Assembly: GCF_005796105.1 (NCBI RefSeq) | Contig: NZ_VAUO01000011.1 | Span: 1 to 64,000 of the forward strand | Reading direction: 5' to 3' | Length of the DNA: 64,000 nt | Origin: Pseudomonas mosselii | GTDB lineage: Bacteria; Pseudomonadota; Gammaproteobacteria; Pseudomonadales; Pseudomonadaceae | In this document: positions 8,904 to 16,902 of the stretch, in pieces | How the letters are laid out: each line of letters begins with the position of its first letter | How positions within the stretch are numbered: the stretch's first letter is position 1 | Notes under the pieces: generated by a model | Seen by the model: only the letters and a program-made list of their open reading frames with translations | Told to the model about the DNA's origin: nothing | Databases searched by the model: none | Program-made: the position numbers and the translations under genes

Positions 8904-8916
8904 GGTGCAAGCGAGC

Positions 8917-8955
8917 GGGGCCGCTGTGCGGCCCTTCGCGGGTAAACCCGCCTTG
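8917..8955. repeat. single REP-like sequence
   Basis: GGGCCGC-TGT-GCGGCCC followed by GCGGGTAAACCCGC matches the P. putida type of REP element. It lies between the small exported protein gene and the convergent cmoB gene and may also act as their terminator. A second palindromic stretch, GGGTTCTGCGCAGAACCC, follows at 8964-8981. Confidence 0.7.
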
Positions 8956-9001
8956 CACAGCCTGGGTTCTGCGCAGAACCCACGAAGGGCTGTAGGTCGG
9001 G

Positions 9002-9958
9002 TTACTTGCGCGCCAGCAGCGTGGCGCGGCGTGGCGCCGGCAGGCCTTCGACGGTCTTGCTGTGGTCGTTCGGGTCGAGGAAATCACCCAGCGACTGGTA
9101 GCGCATCCATTCGGTGCTGCGCTGCTCCTCGACGCTGGTGACGCTGACGTCGACGCAGCGTACGTCGCTAAAGCCTGCGCGGCGCAGCCAGCGCTCCAGC
9201 GCCGGGACCGAGGGCAGGAACCAGACGTTGCGCATCTGCGCGTAGCGATCTTCCGGCACCAGTACCTGATTTTCGTCGCCTTCGATCACCAAGGTTTCGA
9301 GCACCAGCTCGCCGCCCTTGACCAGGCAGTCCTTCAGCGCCAGCAGGTGCTCGATGGGTGAACGACGGTGGTAGAACACCCCCATCGAGAACACCGTGTC
9401 GAAGCCTTCCAGGTTGGCCGGCAGTTCTTCGAGGGCGAACGGCAGGTGCCAGGCGGGGAGCTGTGGCAGGTACTGCTGCACCGCTTGGAACTGGCAGAAG
9501 AACAGCCAGTTGGGGTCGACGCCGATGACCATGTCGGCACCAGCGCCGAGCATGCGCCACTGGTAATAACCGTTGCCGCAGCCCACATCGAGCACGCGCT
9601 TGCCCTGGAGGTTCAGGTGCGGGCCTACGCGCGACCATTTCCAGTCCGAACGCCATTCGGTGTCCACGTGCACGCCGAACAGGTCGAATGGCCCTTTGCG
9701 CCAAGGCGACAGCCCCATCAACGCCTGGCGCATCTGCGCACGGGTGGCGTCGTCGCAGTCGCAGTCCAGGCGCAGGCCGTCGACCAGGTCGATCTGGCTT
9801 GGCACAAGGTTGGGCAACGCCGCCAGCGCGCCGCGCCAGCGCTCGAGGTCACCGTGGCCTTTCTCCAGCTTGCTTTCCAGTTGCGCTTGCAGGCCTTGGG
9901 ACCAGGTGGCAAGGGGCGTGCCCGCCAGACGGCGAACGAGGGGGGACAGATCGATCAT
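9002..9958 (-). CDS. cmoB: tRNA U34 carboxymethyltransferase CmoB
   Basis: A 318-residue enzyme that transfers the carboxymethyl group from carboxy-S-adenosylmethionine to 5-hydroxyuridine at the wobble base, giving cmo5U. The Rossmann methyltransferase core shows LDVGCGNGYYQWRM (motif I) and GVDPNWLF. FHRRSP-like residues and a long N-terminal helical domain agree with CmoB. The frame is open to 10000, but the ATG at 9958 (MIDLSPLVRRL) overlaps the cmoA stop by 4 bp and gives the family length. Confidence 0.96.
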   Translation of the reverse strand: MIDLSPLVRRLAGTPLATWSQGLQAQLESKLEKGHGDLERWRGALAALPNLVPSQIDLVDGLRLDCDCDDATRAQMRQALMGLSPWRKGPFDLFGVHVDTEWRSDWKWSRVGPHLNLQGKRVLDVGCGNGYYQWRMLGAGADMVIGVDPNWLFFCQFQAVQQYLPQLPAWHLPFALEELPANLEGFDTVFSMGVFYHRRSPIEHLLALKDCLVKGGELVLETLVIEGDENQVLVPEDRYAQMRNVWFLPSVPALERWLRRAGFSDVRCVDVSVTSVEEQRSTEWMRYQSLGDFLDPNDHSKTVEGLPAPRRATLLARK

Positions 9959-10698
9959 GGCAGGGCTATCAGCGAGGCAAAGTTGAGGCATTGGAACCAC
10001 GGCACGACCTTGGAAAAACCGGCGGCCAGCAGGCGTGCTTCGTGGGTCTGCAAGGTGTCAGGCTTCATCACGTGCTCGATGGCGCTGCGCTTCTGGGCGA
10101 TTTCCAGGTCGCTGTAGCCATTGGCACGCTTGAAATCCAGGTGCAGGTCGTTGAGTAGATCCTGCGTGGGGTCGTCTGCAAAGCGCAGTTTCTCCGACAG
10201 AATCAATGCACCGCCCGGCAGCAGGGCCTGGCGGATGCGGCCGAGCAGTTCCAGGCGTTGGTCGGGGGCGATGAACTGCAAGGTGAAGTTCATGGCCACC
10301 ACCGAGGCTGGCTCGAAAGGCAGCGTGAGGATATCGGCTTCGAGCACCTGCACCGGCAGCAGCTCCTGGAACATCGAGTCCTGGGCGGTGAGGTATTGGC
10401 GGCAGCGCTCGACCATGGCGGCGGAATTGTCCACCGCGATCACCCGGCAGCCGTCGCTGCGCACGTGGCGGCGCAGGGCCTGGGTGACCGCGCCCAGCGA
10501 AGCGCCCAGGTCATACAGGGCAGTGTTCGGCTGGGCGAAGCGTGCCGCGAGCACGCCCAGGTTCTCGACGATGGTCGGATAACCGGGCACCGAGCGCTTG
10601 ATCATGTCCGGGAACACGCGCACCACGTCCTCGTTGAAGACGAAGTCGGGCACCTGTTCCAGGGGCTGGGCGAATAGGCGGTCGGGTTCTTTGCTCAC
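9955..10698 (-). CDS. cmoA: carboxy-S-adenosyl-L-methionine synthase CmoA
   Basis: A 247-residue enzyme that converts SAM and prephenate to carboxy-SAM, the donor used by CmoB. Motif I is YDLGASLGAVTQAL (glycine-rich SAM loop). RVIAVDNSAAMVERC follows, then the typical ending of the family, where an Arg binds the carboxylate. It begins MSKEPDRLFAQPLEQVPDFVFNE in two steps of the usual CmoA N terminus and is the first gene of the cmoA-cmoB operon. Confidence 0.96.
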   Translation of the reverse strand: MSKEPDRLFAQPLEQVPDFVFNEDVVRVFPDMIKRSVPGYPTIVENLGVLAARFAQPNTALYDLGASLGAVTQALRRHVRSDGCRVIAVDNSAAMVERCRQYLTAQDSMFQELLPVQVLEADILTLPFEPASVVAMNFTLQFIAPDQRLELLGRIRQALLPGGALILSEKLRFADDPTQDLLNDLHLDFKRANGYSDLEIAQKRSAIEHVMKPDTLQTHEARLLAAGFSKVVPWFQCLNFASLIALP

Positions 10699-10787
10699 AG
10701 TGGGTCCAGGCGGCTTGCAATCCAGAGGGGCGGCATTCTAGCCAAACCACGCCAAGCTTGCATGGCCTGCTGACCGGCGCGGCACGC

Positions 10788-11180
10788 TCAGCGCACGCGA
10801 ATGGCGCAGTCGAAGGTCTGCACCGGGCGAACTTCCGGTGCCCACGGCTGTTGATACACCAGCACGAGTTGGCCGTCACCGGCTGAACTCGCCTGGAAAC
10901 GCCAGGTGGAGAGCCCCGCGCTACCGACGATGCCGGCCTCTTGCGGGTCGCTGTAGACCTCAGGGCCGAGGCTGCGCAGGATGCCTGAGGCGGGGTTTTG
11001 CAGCAGCCAGCGGTAGCCCGTCGTCGGATTGCTGGGCAGGGTCAGGGTCAGGCTCTGGCCCACGTGCAGACGCTGGGGGCATTCGCTTTCGGCGTCCAGT
11101 TCAACGCTGCGTGGCGGTTGTTGCGCGCAGGCGCCGAGCAGGGTGAGGCCTAGGAGAAACAGTACGCGTTGGTAGTGCAT
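10788..11180 (-). CDS. chagasin-like (I42 family) protease inhibitor lipoprotein
   Basis: A 130-residue predicted lipoprotein. The lipobox LLGAC puts the acylated Cys at residue 18. The mature part shows the chagasin loop NPTTGYRW (residues about 52-59). A GxxG-like segment (GSAGLSTWRF) and the closing QPWAPE segment correspond to the other two loops that wedge into papain-type active sites. Bacterial members inhibit cysteine proteases in or around the envelope. The target here is unknown. Length is normal for the family. Confidence 0.8.
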   Translation of the reverse strand: MHYQRVLFLLGLTLLGACAQQPPRSVELDAESECPQRLHVGQSLTLTLPSNPTTGYRWLLQNPASGILRSLGPEVYSDPQEAGIVGSAGLSTWRFQASSAGDGQLVLVYQQPWAPEVRPVQTFDCAIRVR

Positions 11181-11409
11181 GGTGGCTCCGTGTCGGGGAT
11201 CGAAGCGCCAACCGGACAGGCAGGGCTGGCCGATGCCGTCGGAGGCAGGCGATGCCTTCTTATTGCCACGCTCGCCCGAGCCTGGCGCAAACGACGTTGA
11301 TTATGCTCAGCTGCAAGCGCAGGCCGCAATCGTCGCGCTCAAGCATGGCCGAGCGCGACGCACCGAGGCGCGCCTGTGGGGCAAGTCGACATGCCGCACC
11401 TCGGTCCTC

Positions 11410-13833
11410 TCAACTGAACAGTACCTTCGCCACGTCGGCGTAGCGTTTGGCGAAATGCACCTGTAGCCCTTCCTTGAGGTAGGCCGGCAGCTCTTCGAAA
11501 TGCCCACGGTTGGCTTCGGGCAAGATCAGTTCGAAGATCTTCTGTCGGCGCGCCGCGATGACTTTTTCGCGCACCCCGCCGATCGGCAGCACCTGCCCGG
11601 TAAGGGTCAGCTCGCCGGTCATGGCCACGCCTTTCTTCGGCGCCTGGTCACGGGCCAGCGACAGCAGGGCGCTGGCCATGGTGATGCCGGCGCTGGGGCC
11701 GTCCTTGGGGGTGGCGCCTTCGGGGACGTGCAGGTGGATGAACGCTTCGTTGAAGAATGCTGGGTCGGCGCCGAACTGCTTGAGGTTCGAGCTGATGTAG
11801 CTGTAGGCGATTTCAGCCGATTCCTTCATCACCTCGCCCAGTTGGCCAGTCAGCTTGAAGCCGCGGTTCAGGGTATGGATGCGCGTGGCCTCGATGGGCA
11901 GGGTAGCGCCGCCCATGCTGGTCCAGGCAAGGCCGGTGATCACGCCTTTGCCAGCCAGCACCTGCTCGCTGCGGAATACCGGCATGCCGAGGGCGGCTTC
12001 CAGGTCTTTGTTGCCGATCTTGAGCTTGGCTTCGGGGTCGTCGAGCAGCTTTACCACGGCCTTGCGCACCAGTTTGCCTAGCTGTTTCTCCAGCTGGCGC
12101 ACACCCGCCTCGCGGGCGTAACCCTCGATCACCGTGCGCAGGGCGCTGTCGCTGATGCTCAGGCTGGTCTTCGACACGCCGGCCTTTTCCAGTTGCTTGG
12201 GCCACAGGTGACGCTTGGCGATGGCGAGCTTTTCTTCGGTGATGTAGCCCGACAGGCGGATCACTTCCATGCGGTCGAGCAACGGCCCAGGGATCGAGTC
12301 CAGGGTGTTGGCGGTGCACACGAACAAGACCTTGGACAGGTCCAGGCGCAGGTCCAGGTAATGGTCGAGGAAGTCGACGTTCTGCTCGGGGTCGAGGGTT
12401 TCGAGCAAGGCCGAGGCCGGGTCGCCCTGATAGCTCTGGCCCATCTTGTCGATCTCGTCGAGCATGATCACAGGATTCATCACCTCGACCTCCTTGAGCG
12501 CCTGCACCAGCTTGCCCGGTTGCGCGCCGATGTAGGTACGCCGGTGGCCCTTGATTTCGGCCTCGTCGCGCATGCCGCCGACGCTGAAGCGATAGAACGG
12601 CCGGCCCAGCGACTCGGCGATGGACTTGCCGATGCTGGTCTTGCCGACCCCGGGCGGGCCGACCAGTAGTACGATCGAGCCGCTGATCTCGCCTTTCCAG
12701 GCGCCGACGGCGAGGAATTCGAGGATGCGCTCCTTGATGTCGTCGAGCCCGGCGTGATGGCGGTCGAGCACTTTGCGCGCGTGGGGCAGATCGAGTTTGT
12801 CCGCACCGTATTGGCCCCACGGCAGGGCCGTGGCCCACTCCAGGTAGTTGCGGGTGACGGCGTACTCGGGCGAGCCGGTTTCGAGGATGCCCAGCTTGGC
12901 CATTTCTTCGTCGATGCGTTTTTTCGCCTGCTCAGGCAAGGTCTTGCCTTCCAGGCGCTGCTGGAACTGTTCGAGGTCGGCGCTACGGTCGTCCTTGGTC
13001 AGGCCCAGCTCCTGCTGGATGACCTTGAGCTGCTCCTTGAGGAAGAACTCGCGTTGGTGCTCGCCGATCTGCCGGTTCACCTCGGCGGAGATCTCGTTCT
13101 GCAGGCGCGCGACTTCGACCTCCTTGCGCAGCATGGGCAGGACCTTTTCCATGCGCTTGAGCATGGGCACGCAATCGAGCACTTCCTGCAACTGGTTGCC
13201 GTTGGCCGAGGTGAGCGCGGCGGCGAAGTCTGTCAGCGGCGAAGGGTCGTTGGGGCTGAAGCGGTTGAGGTAGTTCTTCAGCTCCTCGCTGTACAGCGGG
13301 TTAAGTGGCAGCAGCTCCTTGATCGCGTTGATCAGGGCCATGCCGTAGGCCTTGACTTCGTCGGTCGGCTCGGCCGGCTGGCGCGGGTATTCAACTTCGA
13401 CCAAATAGGGCGGGCGATGGTGTTTGAGCCAGGTACGGATACGCACCCGGGTCAGGCCCTGGGCGACGAATTGCAGCTTGCCGCCCTCGCGGCTGGCATG
13501 GTGCACCTTGACCAGGGTGCCGTACTCGGGCAAGGCCTTGGTATCGAAGTGGCGGTGGTCTTCTGGCGGGGTGTCCATGTAGAACAGCGCCAGGCTGTGG
13601 TGCTCGGATTTGGCCACCAGGTCGAGGGTTTCGGCCCAGGGTTCTTCATTGACGATCACCGGCAGCACTTGTGCGGGGAAGAACGGGCGGTTGTGAATCG
13701 GGATCACGTACACCTTGTCCGGCAGTTGCTGGCCAGGCAGGGCGAGGTGGTGGCCAGTGCCGGCCGAAGGGTCGAGGTGTTCGACTGCGCTGTGTTCGTC
13801 GGGATGTTCCGGGAAATCCTGCTGGTCGCTCAT
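11410..13833 (-). CDS. lon: ATP-dependent Lon protease
   Basis: An 807-residue cytoplasmic AAA+ protease that degrades damaged and regulatory proteins. It has an N-terminal LON substrate-binding domain (about residues 38-240), a coiled-coil part, and an AAA+ module with Walker A GPPGVGKT and Walker B VIMLDEIDK. The Ser-Lys protease domain has Ser714 in PKDGPSAG and Lys757 in REKVIA. The first 35 residues are acidic and differ from E. coli Lon. Pseudomonads carry two Lon-type genes, and this one neighbours gcd rather than clpX. A heat-shock promoter is visible upstream. Confidence 0.95.
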   Translation of the reverse strand: MSDQQDFPEHPDEHSAVEHLDPSAGTGHHLALPGQQLPDKVYVIPIHNRPFFPAQVLPVIVNEEPWAETLDLVAKSEHHSLALFYMDTPPEDHRHFDTKALPEYGTLVKVHHASREGGKLQFVAQGLTRVRIRTWLKHHRPPYLVEVEYPRQPAEPTDEVKAYGMALINAIKELLPLNPLYSEELKNYLNRFSPNDPSPLTDFAAALTSANGNQLQEVLDCVPMLKRMEKVLPMLRKEVEVARLQNEISAEVNRQIGEHQREFFLKEQLKVIQQELGLTKDDRSADLEQFQQRLEGKTLPEQAKKRIDEEMAKLGILETGSPEYAVTRNYLEWATALPWGQYGADKLDLPHARKVLDRHHAGLDDIKERILEFLAVGAWKGEISGSIVLLVGPPGVGKTSIGKSIAESLGRPFYRFSVGGMRDEAEIKGHRRTYIGAQPGKLVQALKEVEVMNPVIMLDEIDKMGQSYQGDPASALLETLDPEQNVDFLDHYLDLRLDLSKVLFVCTANTLDSIPGPLLDRMEVIRLSGYITEEKLAIAKRHLWPKQLEKAGVSKTSLSISDSALRTVIEGYAREAGVRQLEKQLGKLVRKAVVKLLDDPEAKLKIGNKDLEAALGMPVFRSEQVLAGKGVITGLAWTSMGGATLPIEATRIHTLNRGFKLTGQLGEVMKESAEIAYSYISSNLKQFGADPAFFNEAFIHLHVPEGATPKDGPSAGITMASALLSLARDQAPKKGVAMTGELTLTGQVLPIGGVREKVIAARRQKIFELILPEANRGHFEELPAYLKEGLQVHFAKRYADVAKVLFS

Positions 13834-13864
13834 GGGGCACCTGCGTGAATGGCTATGGGTGCTT

Positions 13865-13893
13865 AGATGGGGAGGCGCGCTACAGGTTTCAAT
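13865..13893 (-). promoter_or_regulatory. sigma-32 (heat-shock) promoter of lon
   Basis: Read on the minus strand, TTGAAA (13892-13887) is followed after 14 bases by CCCCATCT (13872-13865). This closely matches the RpoH consensus CTTGAAA-N(11-16)-CCCCATNT. It ends 31 bp before the lon start codon, which fits the heat induction known for Lon. Confidence 0.85.
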
Positions 13894-13967
13894 GGCCGGC
13901 GGATGAACGATCTGTCACTGTCGCGGTTGCGAAGTTGTGCTCCACTCAACCGGATATGAGGCTGCCG

Positions 13968-14417
13968 ATGGCGACATTGCAAAGGATTCAGAAAGAGCTG
14001 GCGATGATGGTCAAGGATCCGCCGGCGGGTTGTTCGGCTGGGCCTTCCAGCGACAACGACCTGTTCGCGTGGAATGCATCGATCATGGGGCCTTCGGGCA
14101 CGCCCTACGAGGGCGGGGTGTTCTTCCTGGCTTTGGCATTCCCGCAGGATTACCCGGTATCACCGTTGAAGGTGCGGTTCGTGACGCGGATCTATCACCC
14201 CAACGTTGGCAGCGAGGGTGAGGTGGGCCTGGATATCCTGGGCAGCAACTGGTCACCGGCGCTGACCGTGGAAAAGGTGCTGATGAGCATCCTGTCGCTG
14301 TTGTGCGAGCCGAACCCGGAGCAGCCGCTGCAGGCGGACATCGCCGAGCAGTGGTTGTGTACCCGCAAGGCGTTCGACGACACGGCCAGGCAGTGGACAC
14401 GGCAGTACGCCCAGTGA
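13968..14417 (+). CDS. eukaryote-like ubiquitin-conjugating (E2/UBC) fold protein lacking the catalytic Cys
   Basis: A 149-residue protein that is one complete UBC domain from the first residue to the last. Landmarks in order: helix 1 (LQRIQKEL), DPPAGCSAGP, IMGPSGTPYEGGVFF, FPQDYP, RIYHPN with the HPN motif (residues 77-79), LDIL, WSPALT, SLLCEPNP, and the C-terminal ARQWTRQYA helix. Aligned by hand to UBE2D/Ubc4 as I remember it, over half of the positions are identical, with two one-residue insertions. Gly87 stands where the active-site Cys85 should be (codon GGC for TGC), and Gln119 replaces Asp117. The HPN Asn (79), the backside Ser (23) and Pro97-Ala98 of the E3-binding loop are kept; the E3-contact Phe62 is Val64. 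The ATG at 13968 follows GAGG at 13958-13961; an ATG at 13956 is possible. Codon use resembles its neighbours. The function is not known; a ubiquitin-fold binder or a dead E2 variant is inferred. Confidence 0.9.
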   Translation: MATLQRIQKELAMMVKDPPAGCSAGPSSDNDLFAWNASIMGPSGTPYEGGVFFLALAFPQDYPVSPLKVRFVTRIYHPNVGSEGEVGLDILGSNWSPALTVEKVLMSILSLLCEPNPEQPLQADIAEQWLCTRKAFDDTARQWTRQYAQ

Positions 14418-14427
14418 GGGCGGTGTG

Positions 14428-14451
14428 TGCGGTGGTGTCGCCACCACCGCA
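14428..14451. terminator. hairpin between the E2-like gene and gcd
   Basis: TGCGGTGGTG and CACCACCGCA form a 10-bp stem with a TCGC loop, 10 bp after the E2-like gene and 8 bp beyond the gcd stop. There is no strong T run on either side, but the position between convergent genes suggests a two-way terminator. Confidence 0.55.
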
Positions 14452-14459
14452 CGTACGGC

Positions 14460-16871
14460 TTATTCGCCGAGTTTGTAGGCGATGATGTAGTCGCCCATCT
14501 TGGTGCCCAGCGAGCCATGGCCACCGGCGACGATCAGCACGTACTGCTTGCCGTCCTTGCCGGTATAGGTCATTGGCGTCGCCTGGCCGCCAGCCGGTAG
14601 GCGGGCGCTCCACAGTTCCTTGCCATTGCTCACGTCATAGGCGCGCAGGTACTGGTCCAGGGTGCCGCTGAGGAAGCCCACGCCACCGGCGGTGACGATC
14701 GAGCCGCCCATGCTTGGCACGCCCACGGGCAGACCGAGCGGCACCGGAGTGCTGTCACGGGTGGTGCCATTCTTGTACTTCCACACCACCTTGTTGGTGA
14801 ACAGGTCGATAGCCGCCACATAGCCCCAGGCCGGCGCCTGGCACGGGATGCCGAGCGGCGACATGAACGGGTGCATGGTCACGGCATAAGGCGCACCGGC
14901 GTTCGGTTGTACGCCGCTGGTCTCGCTTTCGCGCTTGCTGCCCTCGGCTACCTGTTCGCGCGGAATCATCTTCGACACGAAGGCCATGTAGTTGGGCGAG
15001 GTGAACAGCAGTTGGCGCACCGGGTCGACCGACACGCTACCCCAGTTGAATACGCCGACGTTGCCCGGATAGACCAGCGTGCCTTGCTCGGACGGTGGGG
15101 TGTACTGGCCCTCATAACGCAGGCTGCGGAACTGGATACGGCACAGCATCTGGTCGAACGGCGTGGCGCCCCACATGGCCTGTTCAGTCAGTTCTGGGCC
15201 GAGCAGATTCAGGTCGGAGCGTGCTTGGGTCGGGGCGGTATGGTCGCCCTTGACCGCGCCTTGCGGTACCGGGATCTCGCGGATCGGCACGATCGGGGTG
15301 CCGTCGCGGCGGTCGAGTACGTACAGGCTGCCTTGTTTGGTCGGTACGATCACCGCAGGCTTGACGCCATCATCGGTCTTGAGGTGAACCAGGGTCGGCT
15401 GGCTACCGACGTCCATGTCCCACAGGTCGTGGTGGGTGAACTGGTAGTTCCAGCGCGCCTTGCCGGTGGCCAAGTCCAGGGCGACGATGCCAGCGCTGTA
15501 CTTCTCGGCACCCGGAGTGCGGTCGGCGCCCCACTGGTCGGGGGTCTGGTTGCCCAGCGGCAGGTAGACCATGCCGAGTTCTTCATCGACGCTGGCCAGC
15601 GACCACATGTTGGCCGAGTTGCGGCTGTAGAACTTGCCGTCCGCCAGTGGCTTGGTGTCGTCCGGGTTGTTGCTGTCCCAGTTCCACACCAGGCGGCCGT
15701 CATGCACGTCGTAGGCGCGGATCACCCCGGACGGCTCGTTGGTCGACTCGTTGTCGGTCACGTGGCCGCCGATGATCACCAACTCGCGAGTTATCGCAGC
15801 GGGCGAGGTGGAGTAGTAGCCACCTGCGGTGAACGGGCCGATGCCGCGGGTCAGGTCGATCTGGCCCTGGTTGGCGAAGCCTTCGCAGACCTTGCCGTTG
15901 TCGGCGTTGATGGCGATCAGGCGGGCGTCGGCGGTGGGCAGGTAGAGGCGGCGTGGGCAGGCTTGAGCCACGGCTTGGCCTGCGTCGCTGATCTTCGGTG
16001 CCGGGCTGCCGTCGCGGCTGACGTAGCTGTTCTCGTCGTAGTACGAGACGCCACGGCAGGTCATGTGGGCAAAGCCTTTGAAGGTCTTGGTTGGGCTGGT
16101 GATCTGCGGATCGAAGCGCCAGATCTCGGCCCCGGTGTCAGGGTCCAGGGCCAGTACTCGGCCGTGCGGCGTGCACGCATAGAGCATGCCGTTAGCCTTG
16201 AGTGGAGTGTTTTCGTTGGTCAGCTCAACCGGATCGTCGCCGGTGGGCAGGTCGCCGGTGCGAATGCGCCAGGCTTCGGTGAGCTGGTAGGCGTTTTGCG
16301 GGGTGATCTGGCGCAGTGGCGAATAGCGGTCGCCGTACTCGGTACGGCCATAGGCTTGCCAGTCGCCATCAGGCATGGCCGGCGCGGCGCTGGCCATTTC
16401 GCTACTGTCGCGGGTGAAGTGGCCGCGAATCTCGCCTGGGTGGGTGAACTGGCTGGCTACCGCAGTGGCGCCCGAGGCAACCACCGCGGCGCTCAGCAGC
16501 GCGGTGTTGAGCGTCGCAGCTGGGCCGTTCAGCGGGCGGCGTGCCCATGGCAGCAGCAGCACCACGCCGATGGCGAACCAGATGGCCAGGCGTGGCACCA
16601 GTTGCCACCAGTCCAGGCCGACTTCCAGCAGCGCCCAGACAGTGCTGCCCAGCAACACCAAGCCGTACAGGCCCAGGGCCATGCGCCGCATGGCCAGCAG
16701 CAGGACGCCCGATAGGGCGAAGCCCAGGCCTGCGATCAGGTAGTAGAACGAGCCGCCCAGCAGGCTCAGCTTGATGCCGCCGGCCAGCAGGGCCAGGCCC
16801 ATCAGCACTAACAACACGCCCATCAGGCGGGTCAGCCAGCGGGTTCCAGTTTTGGCACCTTGAGTGCTCAT
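14460..16871 (-). CDS. gcd: membrane-bound PQQ-dependent glucose dehydrogenase
   Basis: An 803-residue quinoprotein that oxidises glucose to gluconolactone in the periplasm and passes electrons to ubiquinone. Five hydrophobic helices lie in the first 140 residues, followed by a long beta-propeller with repeated tryptophan-docking motifs (DTGAEIWRFD, ATGKARWNYQ, SNGKELWSARL). The segment TNENTPLKANGMLYACTPH is typical of Gcd. The start is ATG at 16871 with GGAGA upstream; a TTG one codon earlier is less likely. It is followed upstream by oprB, the sugar porin, so both serve glucose use. Confidence 0.96.
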   Translation of the reverse strand: MSTQGAKTGTRWLTRLMGVLLVLMGLALLAGGIKLSLLGGSFYYLIAGLGFALSGVLLLAMRRMALGLYGLVLLGSTVWALLEVGLDWWQLVPRLAIWFAIGVVLLLPWARRPLNGPAATLNTALLSAAVVASGATAVASQFTHPGEIRGHFTRDSSEMASAAPAMPDGDWQAYGRTEYGDRYSPLRQITPQNAYQLTEAWRIRTGDLPTGDDPVELTNENTPLKANGMLYACTPHGRVLALDPDTGAEIWRFDPQITSPTKTFKGFAHMTCRGVSYYDENSYVSRDGSPAPKISDAGQAVAQACPRRLYLPTADARLIAINADNGKVCEGFANQGQIDLTRGIGPFTAGGYYSTSPAAITRELVIIGGHVTDNESTNEPSGVIRAYDVHDGRLVWNWDSNNPDDTKPLADGKFYSRNSANMWSLASVDEELGMVYLPLGNQTPDQWGADRTPGAEKYSAGIVALDLATGKARWNYQFTHHDLWDMDVGSQPTLVHLKTDDGVKPAVIVPTKQGSLYVLDRRDGTPIVPIREIPVPQGAVKGDHTAPTQARSDLNLLGPELTEQAMWGATPFDQMLCRIQFRSLRYEGQYTPPSEQGTLVYPGNVGVFNWGSVSVDPVRQLLFTSPNYMAFVSKMIPREQVAEGSKRESETSGVQPNAGAPYAVTMHPFMSPLGIPCQAPAWGYVAAIDLFTNKVVWKYKNGTTRDSTPVPLGLPVGVPSMGGSIVTAGGVGFLSGTLDQYLRAYDVSNGKELWSARLPAGGQATPMTYTGKDGKQYVLIVAGGHGSLGTKMGDYIIAYKLGE

Positions 16872-16902
16872 CAAAGGTTCTCCGTCGTGTGAAAAGGTTG
16901 GG

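Noticed and set aside
13671..13967. Upstream extension of the E2-like reading frame over the lon start
   Set aside because: It lies antisense to the lon N terminus and reads as random Arg/Gly-rich sequence; the UBC domain begins exactly at the ATG 13968.
14871..16715. A 614-codon open frame opposite gcd
   Set aside because: It is fully antisense to a well-supported gene, with no recognisable domain or ribosome binding site.
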